Shown: positions 43,260 through 54,905, counted from the stretch's first letter. The stretch: 64,000 nucleotides of DNA from Eleusine coracana subsp. coracana (GCA_032690845.1 CM064430.1:50937882-51001881); one strand, 5' to 3'. Program-made: numbers and translations. Notes: generated by a model from the sequence alone, not told the origin.

Positions 43260-45017
43260 TCATGTGAAGTTGGAGAGGTCGAGAACATTGAGTTCTCCCC
43301 ATAACTTGTTGTAGGTCTTCTCATCGATTGGTTTGGTGAAGATATCCACCAATTGTTCATGAGTTCGTACACTCACCAACTCGATGTCCTTCTTCTCAAC
43401 ATGATTTCTTATGAAGTGATGCCTCACTTGAATATGCTTTGCATGACCATGATCTCCAGTTTTGAGAGCCATCTTGATTGCCGCCTCACTATCACAATAT
43501 AGTGACATTTGAGTGTAGTTGAGACCATAATCCGAGAGTGTTTGCCTCATGTAGAGAAGTTGGGCACAACACGCTCCCGCTGTCATGTATTTCACTTCGA
43601 CTGTAGATAGAGCCACCGAGTTTTGCTTCTTTGAGCTCCAAGATACTAGAGATCTTCTAAGAAATTGGCAACCTCCCGATGTACTCTTCCTATTTACTTT
43701 GCAACCCGTGAAGTCCGAATCCGAATACCCAAGTAACTCAAAGGTTGTTCCTCTAGGATACCATAATCCCATGGTAGGTGTGTACTTGAGGTATCTCATT
43801 ATCCTCTTCACAGCCTTCAAGTGTGACTCCTTTGGATTTGCTTTGTAGCGTGCACACCAGCACACACTAAACATGATGTCTGGTCTCGAAGCGGTGAGAT
43901 AGAGCAAAAAACCAATCATGGATCTATTGAGCTTAGGATTCACCGGTTTCCCTTTCACATCATCATCTAAGGGTTTGCTTGTTGCCATAGGTGTGTGCAA
44001 AGGTTTGCAATTCTCCATGTTGAATCTCTTGAGAAGGTCCTTGGTATACTTTTCTTGATAGATGAAGTTTCCTTCTCTCAATTGTTTGACTTGGAAATCA
44101 AGGAACACATGCAACTCTCCAATCATTGACATTTGAAATTCCTTTGCCATCATTTCCCGAAACTCTTCATTGAACTTCTCATTGGTTGACCCATAGATGA
44201 TATCATCCACATAGATTTGGCACATAAAGAGATCCTTCCCGACATGTCTTGTGAACAATGTGCTATCAATGCTTCCAATCTTGAAACCATTCTTGAGAAG
44301 GAAGTTCCTCAAGTGTTCACACCATGTCCTTGGTGCTTGCTTGAGGCCATGGAGAGCTATTTTCAATTTGTATACATGTCTTGGATGTTTTGGGTCCTCA
44401 AACCCCGAAGGTTGTTTCACATAGATTTTCTCATTGATCTCTCCATTCAAGAAAGCACTTTTGACATACATTTGAAAGAGCTTGAAGCCATTGTGTGATG
44501 CATAGGAAAGTAAGATCCGAATAGCTTCAAGACGGGCCACTGGAGCAAAGATTTCAATGTCAATCCCCATCACTTGAGAATATCTCTTAGCCACTAGGCA
44601 AACCCTGTTCTTGACAATTGTTCCTTTCTCATATTGCTTGTTCTTGAAGACCCACTTGGTGCCAACCACATTATGATTCTTGGGCCTCTCAACCAATTTC
44701 CATACTTTGCACCTCTTGAAGTTGTTCAACTCTTCTTGCATGGCAATAACCCATTTGTGATCATCCATAGCTTCATCAATGGTAGTGGGCTCAATCATAG
44801 AGACGAAAGAGAAGTTCTCAATTGCGACATTGGCCTCATCATTATTTTCTTCACTCACATAGTTGGGCATATATTGATTTCTCCTTGTCTTTACTCCTTG
44901 AGATGGATTCCCAATGATCAAGTCACGTAAATGATCCTTGTTGATGGCCTTGGGTCTAGGATGGTATTTTTCTTGAGTGGGAGGAGCTCTCGATGAAGTA
45001 TCTTGTGCATCATGCAT
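43260..45017 (-). pseudogene. Copia-4 reverse transcriptase-RNase H (585-residue open frame)
   Basis: The longest ORF in the window. Minus strand: RT start VIAMQEELNNFKRCKVWKLV, GTKWVFKNKQYEKGTIVKN, VARLEAIRILLSYASHNGFK, FLNGEINEKIYVKQPSGFED, KIALHGLKQAPRTW, the YVDD active site at 44202-44213, FLDFQVKQLREGNF and SMIGFLLYLTASRPDIMFSV; then RNase H (GYSDSDFTGCKVNRKSTSGG, STVEVKYMTAG, CDSEAAIKMA, VRHHFIRNHVEKKDIELV) and LVDIFTKPIDEKTYNKLWGE to the stop. RT and RNase H motifs look intact, although the upstream integrase and gag are broken. The type is SIRE/Maximus. Confidence 0.88.
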
Positions 45018-45253
45018 TGCTCTCTCTCTCTCCCTCCCTCTCTCTCTCTCTCTTGATATATGAGTGTCTTGGATCCTAAGAGAGGTGGGAGAGTCACTCT
45101 TTTTCTTGTTTTGGATTTAGAGCTTGAGGTGAATGGAAGAACATCTTGTGAAGAGCTAGGAGAAGTGGTTTGCGGAGAAGTATGTGGGGATGCTTGTGGC
45201 TCACTTCTCACTCGGGTTTCATTATCATTTGGTGGGTGAACTCTCAATAAATC

Positions 45254-46497
45254 TTATGAGGAGCTTGTGGATGTATTTGTGACATTTTGGGTTGGTTCTT
45301 GCACCTCAGAGGAAGATGTTGGTTGAGGTGGTGGAGTAGAGGGCTCATCAATATCACCATGATTGGCCTCGTGGGGTAAAACCTTGTCCACGGGCATGTT
45401 CCTCAAGGCTTTCCTCATAGGCTCATCTCCAATGTTCACTTCATGAAATTCATCTCCCTTCTGAGAACCATTTGACTCATCAAATTGCACATCATAAAAT
45501 TTTTCTACACATCCTGTGGCTGAGTTATAGAGTCGATATGCTTTAGAAGTCTCTGAATACCCAACAAGAATGCCTTTATCAGTTCTACACATTCTTGAGA
45601 ATGTAACACTTGCAGCCAAAGACTCAGAAATAGGAAATATTGGGTTTCCATCTCACCAATAGCTCATATGGTGTCTTCTTCAACAACCGATGGAGATAGA
45701 CACGGTTGTAGGTGTAGCAAGCCATATTGATTGCCTCCGCGCAAAACCTCTCATGAGTTCCATACTCATCCAACATGGCACGAGCAAGAATGATGAGTGT
45801 CTTGTTCTACATCTCCACTACTCCATTTTGCTCGGGAGTATATGTAGCGGAGAATTCATGCTTGATGCCTTTCTTGTCACAATAATCCTCTATTGTGGTG
45901 TTCTTGAACTTAGTTCCATTGTCACTCCTTATCTTCACAATGCTTGAATTCATTCTTTGCTCTTCTAGCAAACTTTCTGAAGATACCACTGGCTTGAGAT
46001 TTGTCCTAAAGAAAGAAGATCCAAGTGTATCTCGTGAAATCATCAACAATCACCAAACAATATAGATTATCTCCCAGACTCTTGTTATGTGTTGGCCCAA
46101 ACAAGTCCATATGCAAGAGCTCTAGGGGACGAGATGTAGACATGAATGACTTGGTGGGATGTGAAGATGCAACTTGTTTTCCTGCCTAACAAGCGCTGCA
46201 CAGTTTGTCCTTCTCAAAGGTCACATCCTTGATTCCTTCAACTAGATTCCTCTTGACAATCTTCTTGAGCTGATTCATTCCAACTTGTGCCCGTCTCTTA
46301 TGCCACAACCATCCCTTGGATGCCTTAGTGAATAGGCATGTGCTTGGTGGCATATTGCTTGATTTGAAGTCCGTGACATATAAGTTCCCATGCCTCACTC
46401 CATGAAATACTAGCCCTTTCTTTGAATTCTCAATCATTACACCATCCTCATCAAATGTGCACTTGAAACCCATGTCACATAGTTGACCAATAGACAA
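45254..46497 (-). pseudogene. Copia-4 integrase, broken
   Basis: Minus strand from 46497: SIGQLCDMGFKCTFDEDG, the pre-integrase LWHKRRAQVGMNQLKKIVKR and the zinc-binding Cys pair CSAC at about 46190. The core is split over frames (RPLELLHMDLFGP; RSDNGTKFKNTTIEDYC; EFSATYTPEQNGVVEM). The C-terminal part at 45619-45254 reads GILVGYSETSKAYRLYNSAT and VEKFYDVQFDES. DDE acidic residues can be read in pieces, but several stops intervene. Confidence 0.8.
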
Positions 46498-48128
46498 CAG
46501 TTATCCCTAAAATTCACATTCTCACTGTCTTCGTCTTTATCAATGGTGGTGAACATGGTTGGCTTCTCGGTCATATGTTGAGTGCACCCACTATCAAGAA
46601 TCCAATGAGTACCTCTACTCTTGTAGTTGACCCTGGTGGTAACCATAAGACAAGCACTAGAGGAAGAAGGGTTAGTATCCAAAGCATTACTTGATTGACT
46701 AGCACCAACCTCATTGTGTCGAGCAATAAGACCATCCTCATAGATAGGGATTTTTGCAATCCCGTCCTGAAGTCTCCTCCTGATGGGATAGTGAGGAGCA
46801 TGATACCTCCAATGTCCATGACCATCCCCTATGTGCACATTGTCAAGGTCGATGTTGTAATGGGGAGGATCATAGAGGCCAGTGATGTGCTCAAGCACAT
46901 GTCCCACTTGTGAGTGGAGCACGAGTATCATCTCCATTGCTCTCTCAATTGGGAGCTCATGCCTTCTATTGACTACCTCCTCAAGTAAAAAAACCCCTCT
47001 CAGGAGTTGTGATTTGCTGGAGGAGCTTGTCAATCACTTCATGTGGTGCAATCCTCTATAGACCTCTAAAGGAGTTTATCCTACACACAATATCATAAAT
47101 GCTCAAGAGATTCACATAAAGGTCGTCATCCGGATTTCTCACAAATTCACCAAGTTCAAAGAAGAGATCCTGTTGGTGAGCTCGATGAATATGCCCAAGG
47201 TGATCTTGTGATGGAGGAGGTTGAGGAGGTGGGGGCATCGGAGGCGTAGTGGTGAGATTGATCATCTCAAATGATTGAGCGAGCATTGTTGTTGGTGCTC
47301 CCCCTACGCCAATGCTTGGTCCACCCGACATGCTTGGAGTAAAACATGGAGTGGCACTTGAGGTAGAGCTTGACGAAGCACTCAATGATGAACTTGGTGA
47401 AGGTCTTTCTTCGAAGGGGTTGTAGAAGTTGTTGCAAGGCAATCTTATGGAGGAATCAAAGAATTTTGAGCTCAAAGCTACTTCTTTCCCTTTGCTTGAA
47501 GATGCTTCATTGTTTGCCTTGGATGTCTTCCTTCCGGTCATGCTTGCAGTGATCTCCTCATCCTTGAAGAGCAACTCGATCACGTCCTCGACGGAGCAAC
47601 TCTTCTCCATGAGAAGGTCAAGGGTGACGTAGAAGAGCTTGCTACTCGGAAGCAAGGAGAGGATCTTCTCGACTATCAGAATCTTGGGAAGCACAAAATA
47701 AGTTGCCCTAATCCTGTCCACAATACCTCGCAAGCGAATAAGAGAGTCAAGTCTTCATTGTCATTTGCATGAAAAGCAAAGAACTCCTCAACAAGAGAAC
47801 TACTAGCAAGACCAACAGGAGGCTCACAAACATCATCAATACTAATCGTGCTAGAGGAGCAAGCAAGATCAAGAGACACATCATTATCAATCACCACATT
47901 AGGCACACTAGTAGAGAAACCTATCAAGTCAACATTAGAAGAATCTAGGCACTCACTAGTACTAGGCACATCCACACACTCATCACAATCATCATACACA
48001 TGATTATTGGTGAAGGTATTGGCGAAGTCCACAAGAGCATCCATCAACTCATCCAGGATCATGGCATTTAGGTAGCTTTTAAAGAGATCCTTCCATGAGC
48101 CATGACCCAGTCCCGAATAGGATGACAT
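46437..48128 (-). pseudogene. Copia-4 gag and protease, partial
   Basis: Minus strand. 48128-47676 is an acidic, Ser-rich ORF (ECLDSSNVDLIGFST, SSSTISIDDVCEPP) not typical of a Copia gag start. 47733-47056 has RIRATYFVLPKILIVEKILS and CSVEDVIELLFKDEEITAS, the end of a UBN2-type gag, then a Ser/Pro-rich tail. 47033-46437 ends in the protease motif THWILDSGCTQHMT. The gag capsid start and zinc knuckles were not recognised, so a deletion is likely. Confidence 0.6.
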
Positions 48129-48179
48129 CCCTACTCAATTCGGTCACTACTCAAGGCGGTTAAGCCTTATGATAAGCAC

Positions 48180-48194
48180 TTGGCTCTGATACCA
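48180..48194 (-). other. Copia-4 primer binding site
   Basis: Minus-strand tggtatcagagcca, the canonical plant Copia Met-tRNA site, two bases from the 5' LTR. Confidence 0.85.
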
Positions 48195-48196
48195 CT

Positions 48197-50043
48197 TAAA
48201 AGGACCGAGTGACTGAGAGGGGGGGGGGTGAATCGAGAACTCACACTATGTACTAAATTCACCAATTTCCAAGACCGATCACTCAAACAACTCCTATAAC
48301 AATTCTAGTGGTGATCACACTAACAAGATAAAAGCTCTATGAAAGGAACAACAACCTAAACATACTAGTGGATCACTCAAGTCAATACAACTCCTATGCA
48401 AGCTAGTAATAAACCAACTCGGAAGCACACCACAAGCTAGCAATGGGCCTACTCATGCAATTCTACAAGATAAGGAACTAGTGCACACAAGCATGAGTAG
48501 TACAACACATACAAGGGTAAGCAATCAAGCCAATGCAACTCCTATACATGCTAGTGATCAAATGCGGAAGCTCAAACAATACTAGCAAGCAAAAAGCCTA
48601 TTCATGCAAGTCTACAAGATAATCAACTAGAACAAGACAAGCACACAAGAATGAATAGGACGGTATGTAAATGCGGAAAGTAATGCATCAAAGTAAGGAG
48701 TAGAGTAAGAGATGGCTCATGATTTTTTCCAGAGGTCTCGGAAGGATGGCGCCTTCCCCTACTCCTCGTTGGACCACTCCCGCCGGAGTTCCGGTCCCTC
48801 TCGCCACCAAGTGGAGTTCTCGCCCACGAGCCCGCAATCGCTCCCTGAGTGAAGACATGGTGTGCGTCACCGCTACTACCAAAGCAGAAGCTCGCCTCCC
48901 TCGAGAACTTGCCGGACTCCCCGAGGCAACACGAGCGCTCACTATTGATGCCCCTTTCACTGGCGGGCTCAAGTTGTGTACAAACATGTGATGGCCTTCA
49001 CAACCAATCATGATAGGCTCGATCACTGACAGCTAACCGGTCTAGGTCTCAGCATAGACCAAGAGTAATAATCTAGATCACACCCTCAAGGACACCCTAG
49101 CCTTAGATGTGCAAGATGATCAAGTTACTCTCCACTAGCACTCTCAAGATATGCAATATCTCCTCCTAGTGCTCTCCTCTTTTCCTCTTGGACCTTATCA
49201 AATGCTCTCAGGTATTCCACTGGCCAAGAGAGGTCACAAAGACCCCAACAACAAATTTATATAGGCTCCCAACCTCAAACTAGTCGTTGCTCTACGAAAT
49301 AAGCTTTCTGGGCCTACTGACCGTACAGTCCGGTCACTGCAACTCGAGCTCCAACGGCTCTAACCCCTATGTTGACTTCTGCTGACCGAACCGTTCGGTC
49401 CGTTTATCTCTCCCATCCAGAAACATTTCGGCGCTGGCTTCCTCGCTGCCCAAGTCTCATCTGTACTGAACGGACCGTCCGGCCAATAGACCGGACCATC
49501 CGATCACTAGAGCTTTCTAGACTTGGCAGTTTCCTCGCTGCTCACTGTAGTCTCCGGACAAAACCACTTAGTGAATGTATAGTCCGGTCACCTCTGACCC
49601 CTTTGTCCGGTCACTTCGTCCAGGCTTCTTCGAACAGCTCCTTGGCTTCTCCAGCGTCAACTAGTGCTTGTGATTTCACCGAGCAACCTTGCACATCACC
49701 GACTAGACATGACCTAAGAGAATGACCTAGACCCCCTTGATAATCCGGTTTTTCCTATGGACTCAAAGCCCTAACAACTAGACAAGTGTACCCAACACTT
49801 GCACCATAGCTTGTTCTCTGCTTTGATCCATCTTCATCAACCCTTGGACTCCATCAAGTTCACAAGCCTCCATGCTTGTGGTCATTGTCATCAATCGCCA
49901 AGGCCACTGTTGACAATCATCATAAGGTAGAAGAGGTTTTCTACACGAACAACGCTCGTGTAGATATTAGTCATCTTTCATGTTTATCATTCATCACCAA
50001 AACATCATACCTTGCTGTGACCTCAATGGTCATGAACCTTACA
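48197..50043 (-). repeat. Copia-4 5' LTR
   Basis: Begins TAAAAGGACC (TG changed to TA) and ends GAACCTTACA. It has a G-run at 48219-48228 matching the left LTR position, a minus-strand TATATAAA at 49256-49263, and GGACCGTCCGG-type palindromes at about 49330-49620. Confidence 0.9.
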
Positions 50044-50092
50044 TGTTGTCACCAGCCATCGCCTAGGATTGGATCTAGCTCTTGATGCCAAT

Positions 50093-50183
50093 TGTTAGAA
50101 CCTCGCCGGGGATACAATACGCACGTTGCCACCAAGATCATGGCCAAACTCACACACAGTCGCATGAACACGAAGAACACAAG
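50093..50183 (-). repeat. Copia-2 5' LTR remnant
   Basis: TGTTAGAACCTCGCCGGGG and about 70 bp aligned with the left remnant. It ends where F-box terminal-exon similarity begins (gacaagaaacaagt), so the exact outer edge is uncertain. Confidence 0.6.
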
Positions 50184-50510
50184 GGACAAGAAACAAGTCT
50201 CCCCATGTGTTGGCATGATCCTGGAATCGCTTGAAGAAGTAGAGTTCAACTTCCATAAGGTGGGAGACCCTGAGGTCGACCTAGTGAGGCTAATTCTTTT
50301 GAGCTGCGCATCAGTCCCTCGGAGGGTGGCCATGCATGCAACATATGTTAAGAGATGGGATCGTCGTCAACAGTTCATTCATAAGACAACAAGACCTGTG
50401 ACGTGATAGCTGGCTATTGTTTTCCAGAGACAAGCATCAACTTCGGTAGCTACCCTCAGGGAACATATAAGTGTATGGGGACGCAAAAAGGGGGAGCAGA
50501 ATGAGTTAAT
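50184..50510 (+). pseudogene. F-box terminal exon (G4), separated from its first exon
   Basis: Starts with DKKQ-like sequence as in G3, then GMILESLEEVEFNFHKVGDPE, VDLVRLILLSCASVPRRV and MHATYVKRWD. A stop at about 50406 (TRPVT) and a frame change precede AGYCFPETSINFGSY and the shared 3' end (tatggggacgcaaaaagg, then gagcagaatgagtt). Its similarity to the G3 terminal exon extends into the 3' UTR. By position it is the last exon of G4, whose first exon is at 26405. Confidence 0.78.
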
Positions 50511-51276
50511 TGATTGGTCAGTGTCAGTGGCTGCTTGTATAGTTTCCTTAATAGGTGAAAGGAAAGGAAAGGAAAGGAACACACTGAAATTCTATCAACA
50601 GTACGATGCATAATGCTCCCCCATGTCACCAACTCTAATATAGTGGTAATTTGGAGTGGTGGAGGCGGTTTAGATCATCAAGGGCTCAGATTTAGAAGGC
50701 TAGAGGATCACATGGTGCCTAGAAGATCGTCTAAAGTTTATTTTTATTGTAGTAAATCGAGTAGAAGATCGAAGGTAGTTTATTTCTTTATAGTATGGAT
50801 GTAGGCGAACTGAAGGTTGCGGAGCATTTAACCAATGCTGTTTCAAGGGAAAAAAAAACTGCTGGTACCGCGTGCTGATTTTTTGTCCATGTTTACTTTT
50901 TTGCTCAAAATAAAGTGTCGACGCACATGAGTATCTCGGATGGCCAGCTTATGTGTCTGGAAGCTGGATATATGGAAACGTGAAACCTGATCTGGACGAC
51001 ACCTTACGGACTCTTTTTTGTTCAGCATTGAGTTCTTGTTTGCACTATCGTGGCACGAATTGGTCTCCAAACGAGTTGAATCTGCTGTGATCGCCGTCCA
51101 AGCCTTTTTCTATTTTTTTTCCTCATTGAATCTGTACCTTTGATTAGCAATCCAGTGCCAGGCCTGATGTCGTCTACGGACCACCGCGTGCTTCAACAGC
51201 CGTGACGTGTCCGTGAACCCATTCAGTTATTCTTTTCCGATCTGGTAGCGATCGAACTTTAACCTCGATCTAGGTC
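50511..51276. other. Intergenic: G4 3' flank and G3 promoter region
   Basis: Holds a (GGAAA)n microsatellite at about 50557-50579. No supported ORF. I see no convincing TATA box in the last 100 bp before the G3 ATG. Confidence 0.5.
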
Positions 51277-53803
51277 ATGGGCACCGACCGCGGCCGTGGT
51301 CGGTCACGCAGCAATGCCGTAGACCACATCAGCGGCCTTCCGGACGAGATCCTCCACATCATCCTCCTCCACCTCCCGTCCACCGCCGAGGCCGCGTGCA
51401 CCAGCGTGCTCTCCCGCCGCTGGCGCTACGTCTGGACCCACGTTCCGGTGCTCTCCTTCTCCCAGGATGACCACTGGAATCGGGGCTCAACTCCCAAAGG
51501 TATCGACGCCGCTCTTCGTGCCCACGCCGCGCCCACGCTGGACCTGCTGGCCATTGACGTCAAAGACGGCGTCCACGTCACGCCCGCGCGTGTCGCCTCG
51601 TGGCTGAACTTCGCCTCACAGCGCGTCGCGGGCGAGCTCAGCATCCGGTGCTCATCCTCAACGCAGAGGAACCTCAAGTTGCCGGTTTGCGAGCGCGCGA
51701 CGGAGATTAAATTGGAACTGAAGATCGGCGGTCACCTCCGGCTCTCCGATGCCGGCACGTTCGCGGCACTGCGCGTGCTCACTATCAGATGCCATGGCAT
51801 CCATGTGGGCGACCTGGAGCGCATTGTGTCGGTGCGGTGCCCGCTGCTGCAGCAGTTCACGTTGTCTGCCTCGATCGGCTTCATTGCCGACGATGATAAT
51901 GCCCTCTCTATACGCTCGGCCTCGCTCAAGCGGTTCGAGCTTTGTGATGTATCCGGCCACATAACCATCGACACCCCCAGGCTCCTCCGGCTGGAGATTT
52001 CAAGGCGCATGTTTATCTGGAAAGTGATACACACGGTGCATGTCATTGCGCCAGAGCTCGTGGAGGTCATCTGGCATGGGCCGTACTACCCAGGTCACGA
52101 TCAGATCGTCAAGACTGAGCGTCATCTCCGGAAGCTCCAGATGAGCTCCATCCAATCGTTCGTCCGGTACGCTACTTCTCTGTCCCTTTTCTAGCATGCG
52201 AGATCTGCCAAATCTTAACGTCGGGCTTCGAAATTGAGTACCGAGACGTCATTAACATTCCTGGACTACTAGTAAACACACATCTTTTGTCCTGTACAAA
52301 CTAAATTAACATTTATTTTTGCTTTCATGGCAGGATATATTGGAATGTTTCCTGGACTAATAATGAACCCATATCTTTTGTCCTGTACAAACAAAATTAG
52401 ATTTATGTTTGCTTTCATGGCAGGATATATCGGAATGTGAGAACATCATGAACGTGCCAAAACTTCCTCGCTGTACGGTTTTAAAACTGAATTTACATGG
52501 CCATGCCTTTGATCTCATATTGCCTCTCCTCAGAAGTTGTCCTGGAATAAAAAAGTTGTATGTTCATTGGGTATGTACCTTCTCTGACTATAAATTAAGT
52601 TAATCATATGGTGACAAGATATATGGTCAATCCTATTTTTCTATAATGCCATAACATATATTTTGAACATAATTAAGCGCCCTCGTGTAACAGTGTTTAA
52701 CTATACAAAAAAAAACATAACCTATGACACCACCTTGTTGGTTGTAAGTTGTTTTTCACTAAAACATTCATGCATGGTACTGATGTAATTCTTTTTTTAG
52801 AAATATGATAATGACGGTCTTATATTAGTGCCTTTTAATTATCAACAGTATCGATCTCTTTTCTTCATGAGAACTAAAATACTAACTAATGGTACCCCTC
52901 CTGGTACTCATAGAGATGAACAAATTTAGATGCACACTGTAAGAAAACTACTCCATCCGTCCTAGTTTACTTGTCATATTGGGACAAGGGTTTTGGGGTG
53001 TCCAGGTTCATAGAACATTCAATGAATCTAGATAAACGGTTTATCCAGGTTTAAAGAATGTTTAATGAATATGATACAAAGCCACGATAAGACGTAATTT
53101 GGGACAGAGGGAGTAACATTTAACCACCAAGGTATTTCATTGTTGTATGTATACTATTGGTTAGCTAACTGATCTTTGTTGCACTTTGGTGTTTACAATC
53201 TTGACATCAATGGTGTATAGTGATCAGCAATTGTATGCATTGGTCACATAAACTAAGCAGTAACCACAAGGCACTTTCATTATCAAAGTGTTGAAAGTTT
53301 ATAATACTTATATGTGTCGACATCAGTTCTGTACAATGCAAAGATCAGAATTGTATTCTTTAACTCAAAGTACTGTTTCTTTTGACAATGTAAATACTTT
53401 CTCTTTCCTTCACATGCTGAAGATGAACAAAGATTGCAACTGGGACAAGAAACAAGTTGCCCGCTGCATTGGCATGATCCTGGACTCGCTTGAGGAAATA
53501 GAGTTCAGATTCTATAAGGTGGAAGACCATGAGATGGACCTAATGAGGCTGCTTCTTATGAGATGTGTGGCAGTCCCTCGGAGGGTGGTTGTGCATGCAA
53601 CATATCACAATATATGGGACAGTCATCTACGGAGAATTCCTTTGAGCAAAAACTATGCCTTGAACAAAAGGACCAGTGAGATGATAGCTGGTTTATGCAC
53701 TCCAGAGACAAGCGTCACGTTCCATAGCTTCCCTTCGGAAAAATATGAGCTTATGGGGACGCGAGGCCGGCACGATCTTAGGGAAAGAAAGGGAACAGAA
53801 TGA
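51277..53803 (+). CDS. F-box/LRR-type gene G3, three exons, best-preserved copy
   Basis: Exon 1 starts at ATG 51277 and is open to 52194. Residues 18-53 form the F-box (ISGLPDEILHIILLHLPST, SVLSRRWRYVW), followed by an LRR-like region (LDLLAIDVKDGVHVTPARV, ADDDNALSIRSASLKRFELC, LEISRRMFIWKVIHTV). The best donor is after 52166. Exon 2 is 52424-52570 (DISECENIMNVPKLPRCTVL, LLRSCPGIKKLYVHW) with donor gtatgt. Exon 3 is about 53423-53803 (GMILDSLEEIEFRFYKVEDHE, LLLMRCVAVPRRVVVHATY), ending TGA 53801-53803. The protein would act as substrate receptor of an SCF ubiquitin ligase through Skp1 binding by the F-box. Problem: donor 52166 and acceptor 52423 do not match in phase. A weaker donor after 52161 would keep frame; otherwise the gene is frameshifted. 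Confidence 0.7.
52258..52437. repeat. 90-bp tandem duplication carrying a splice acceptor
   Basis: Two adjacent copies of about 90 bp (52258-52347 and 52349-52437). Both run from ttcctggacta through cttttgtcctgtacaaac and gctttcatggcag to gatatat(t/c)ggaatgt. The putative 3' splice site of G3 intron 1 is therefore present twice, at 52333 and 52423. Confidence 0.85.
52951..53113. mobile_element. Stowaway MITE in G3 intron 2
   Basis: 163 bp. It starts CTCCATCCGTCC, ends with the reverse of CTCCCTCTGTCCC, and is flanked by TA on both sides (52949-52950 and 53114-53115). This is the classic grass Stowaway/Tc1-mariner MITE signature. Confidence 0.9.
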
Positions 53804-54589
53804 GTTAGTTGATGGTCAATGTCAGTGTCTGCTTGTATAGTTCATAGATCAGTGGGCTTTTAGATTTATCAATTCCACTATTACTACATGGATTAATCCC
53901 TCAGTGTACCACTAATTTATCATGAACAATTGATTTGTGTTTATAGTTGTGTGTGCACGGGAATGCATGCAATATTGTGTAAACTGGGTTTTGTTGGATC
54001 AGTATCAATTTGTGGGTGCATGGGCATGAAGTCACTAGAAATACTCAACAGGAAGTATGTGGTGGTGATTGAAACTAATGTCAAAAAGTAGATGCACCAA
54101 ACTAAATGATGACAAGTAAAACTGGGTTTATGTTGCGAACTAAATTATTTTCCTTAGTACAACTATCCGCTAAAAGATAAAAATGCCATGGGCTCATATA
54201 GATACAAAAACTGATGCAAAATGACATCGAACACAAGAAAAGTAGAATGAAATAGAAATCACAGATATCGGCAGTGAATAGTGAATACTGGTGCCAGAAG
54301 TTCACTTTTCTTATGGGAAAATTAAAGGAGGGTGAATATTGCTTCAATAATTATTCGATGAGTATAGTTTCCAACCCTTCATTAGTTATTTTTTGAGAAG
54401 TCACAATAGTTCATCAATCTTCTCGCATCAAATATTGTGTCTTTGTTTGATCGGGGAAAGAAAATATCATACACTAATAATTTCTCAGAATCATATATAT
54501 TTTTTATTATTATAGTTTTACGGAGTTTTGAGTAAATAATATCAAGTTATGTAGAGGACATTTAACATTGTTGATAATCCCAAATGCAG
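53804..54589. other. Intergenic between G3 and G5 fragment
   Basis: G3 3' UTR, then AT-rich sequence. It may include intron remnant of G5. No supported ORF. Confidence 0.45.
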
Positions 54590-54905
54590 AGGACATCGGC
54601 AAAACTTTGAAGTATATGTTCAGCTTCATGAAGGTGGGAGAACCAGAGGTGACTCTGATGAGTCTGGTGCTTATGGAGCTGCAGAGTAGCCCCTAAGAGG
54701 ATGGTTGTGGACGCGTCCTACAATGTTAGCACAGACACTCGGAGGGTCATCACACCCAAAACCAAAAGGATCCCTCCCTCCCTGAGCAGGAAGACGTGTG
54801 AGACAATCGCTGCTTCTGCCATCTAGAGACGAGCATGGAGTTCTACAGGTACACTCACGGGAAGTATGGTCTTATGTATGTGCAAAGCAGTATTCGGCAA
54901 GAGTA
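54590..54905 (+). pseudogene. F-box terminal exon remnant (G5)
   Basis: Degenerate copy of the terminal-exon block: FSFMKVGEPEVTLMSLVLM-like sequence, then an in-frame break at gcccctaag, a VVDASYN-like segment, and gacgagcatggagttctacagg, matching the CHPETRIEVYGY part of G1. Several frameshifts. No F-box exon was found upstream, so it is a partial copy or an older gene stripped by deletion. Confidence 0.65.

Larger units (their letters stand above)
30188..50043 (-). mobile_element. Copia-4, Sirevirus/Maximus-like Ty1/Copia element, hosting Gypsy-2
   Basis: LTRs begin TGAAAGGACC and end GAACCTTACA. The left LTR is split by Gypsy-2 (30188-31976 and 41906-42041); the right LTR is 48197-50043. 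The target duplication is tgtta (30183-30187) against tgttg (50044-50048), one mismatch. The PBS, polypurine tract and minus-strand pol are present. Long LTRs (about 1.85-1.93 kb), RT type and a series of polypurine-like tracts upstream of the 3' LTR fit Sireviruses. It sits in the first codons of Copia-2 gag. Confidence 0.9.
27867..50183 (-). mobile_element. Copia-2, truncated Ty1/Copia element hosting the Copia-4/Gypsy-2 nest
   Basis: LTR pieces starting TGTTAGAACCTC lie at 27867 and 50093. The primer binding site (minus strand, tggcatcaagagc, about 50078-50090) is next to the right piece, so the element is on the minus strand. Its own internal sequence is 27968-30187 and 50044-50092; the rest is Copia-4. 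Only gag, protease and integrase remain: RT, RNase H, the polypurine tract and the inner part of the 3' LTR are deleted. No TSD is visible. Confidence 0.82.

Noticed and set aside
43260..45017. The 585-residue RT ORF as a domesticated gene
   Set aside because: It sits in its normal place in Copia-4 with broken gag and integrase nearby. An intact RT alone is no evidence of domestication.
45021..45056. CT-rich microsatellite as a GAGA-type element
   Set aside because: It lies inside decayed Copia-4 coding sequence and looks like a slippage product.
50557..50579. GGAAA repeat as a regulatory array
   Set aside because: It is a short simple repeat with no other supporting signal.
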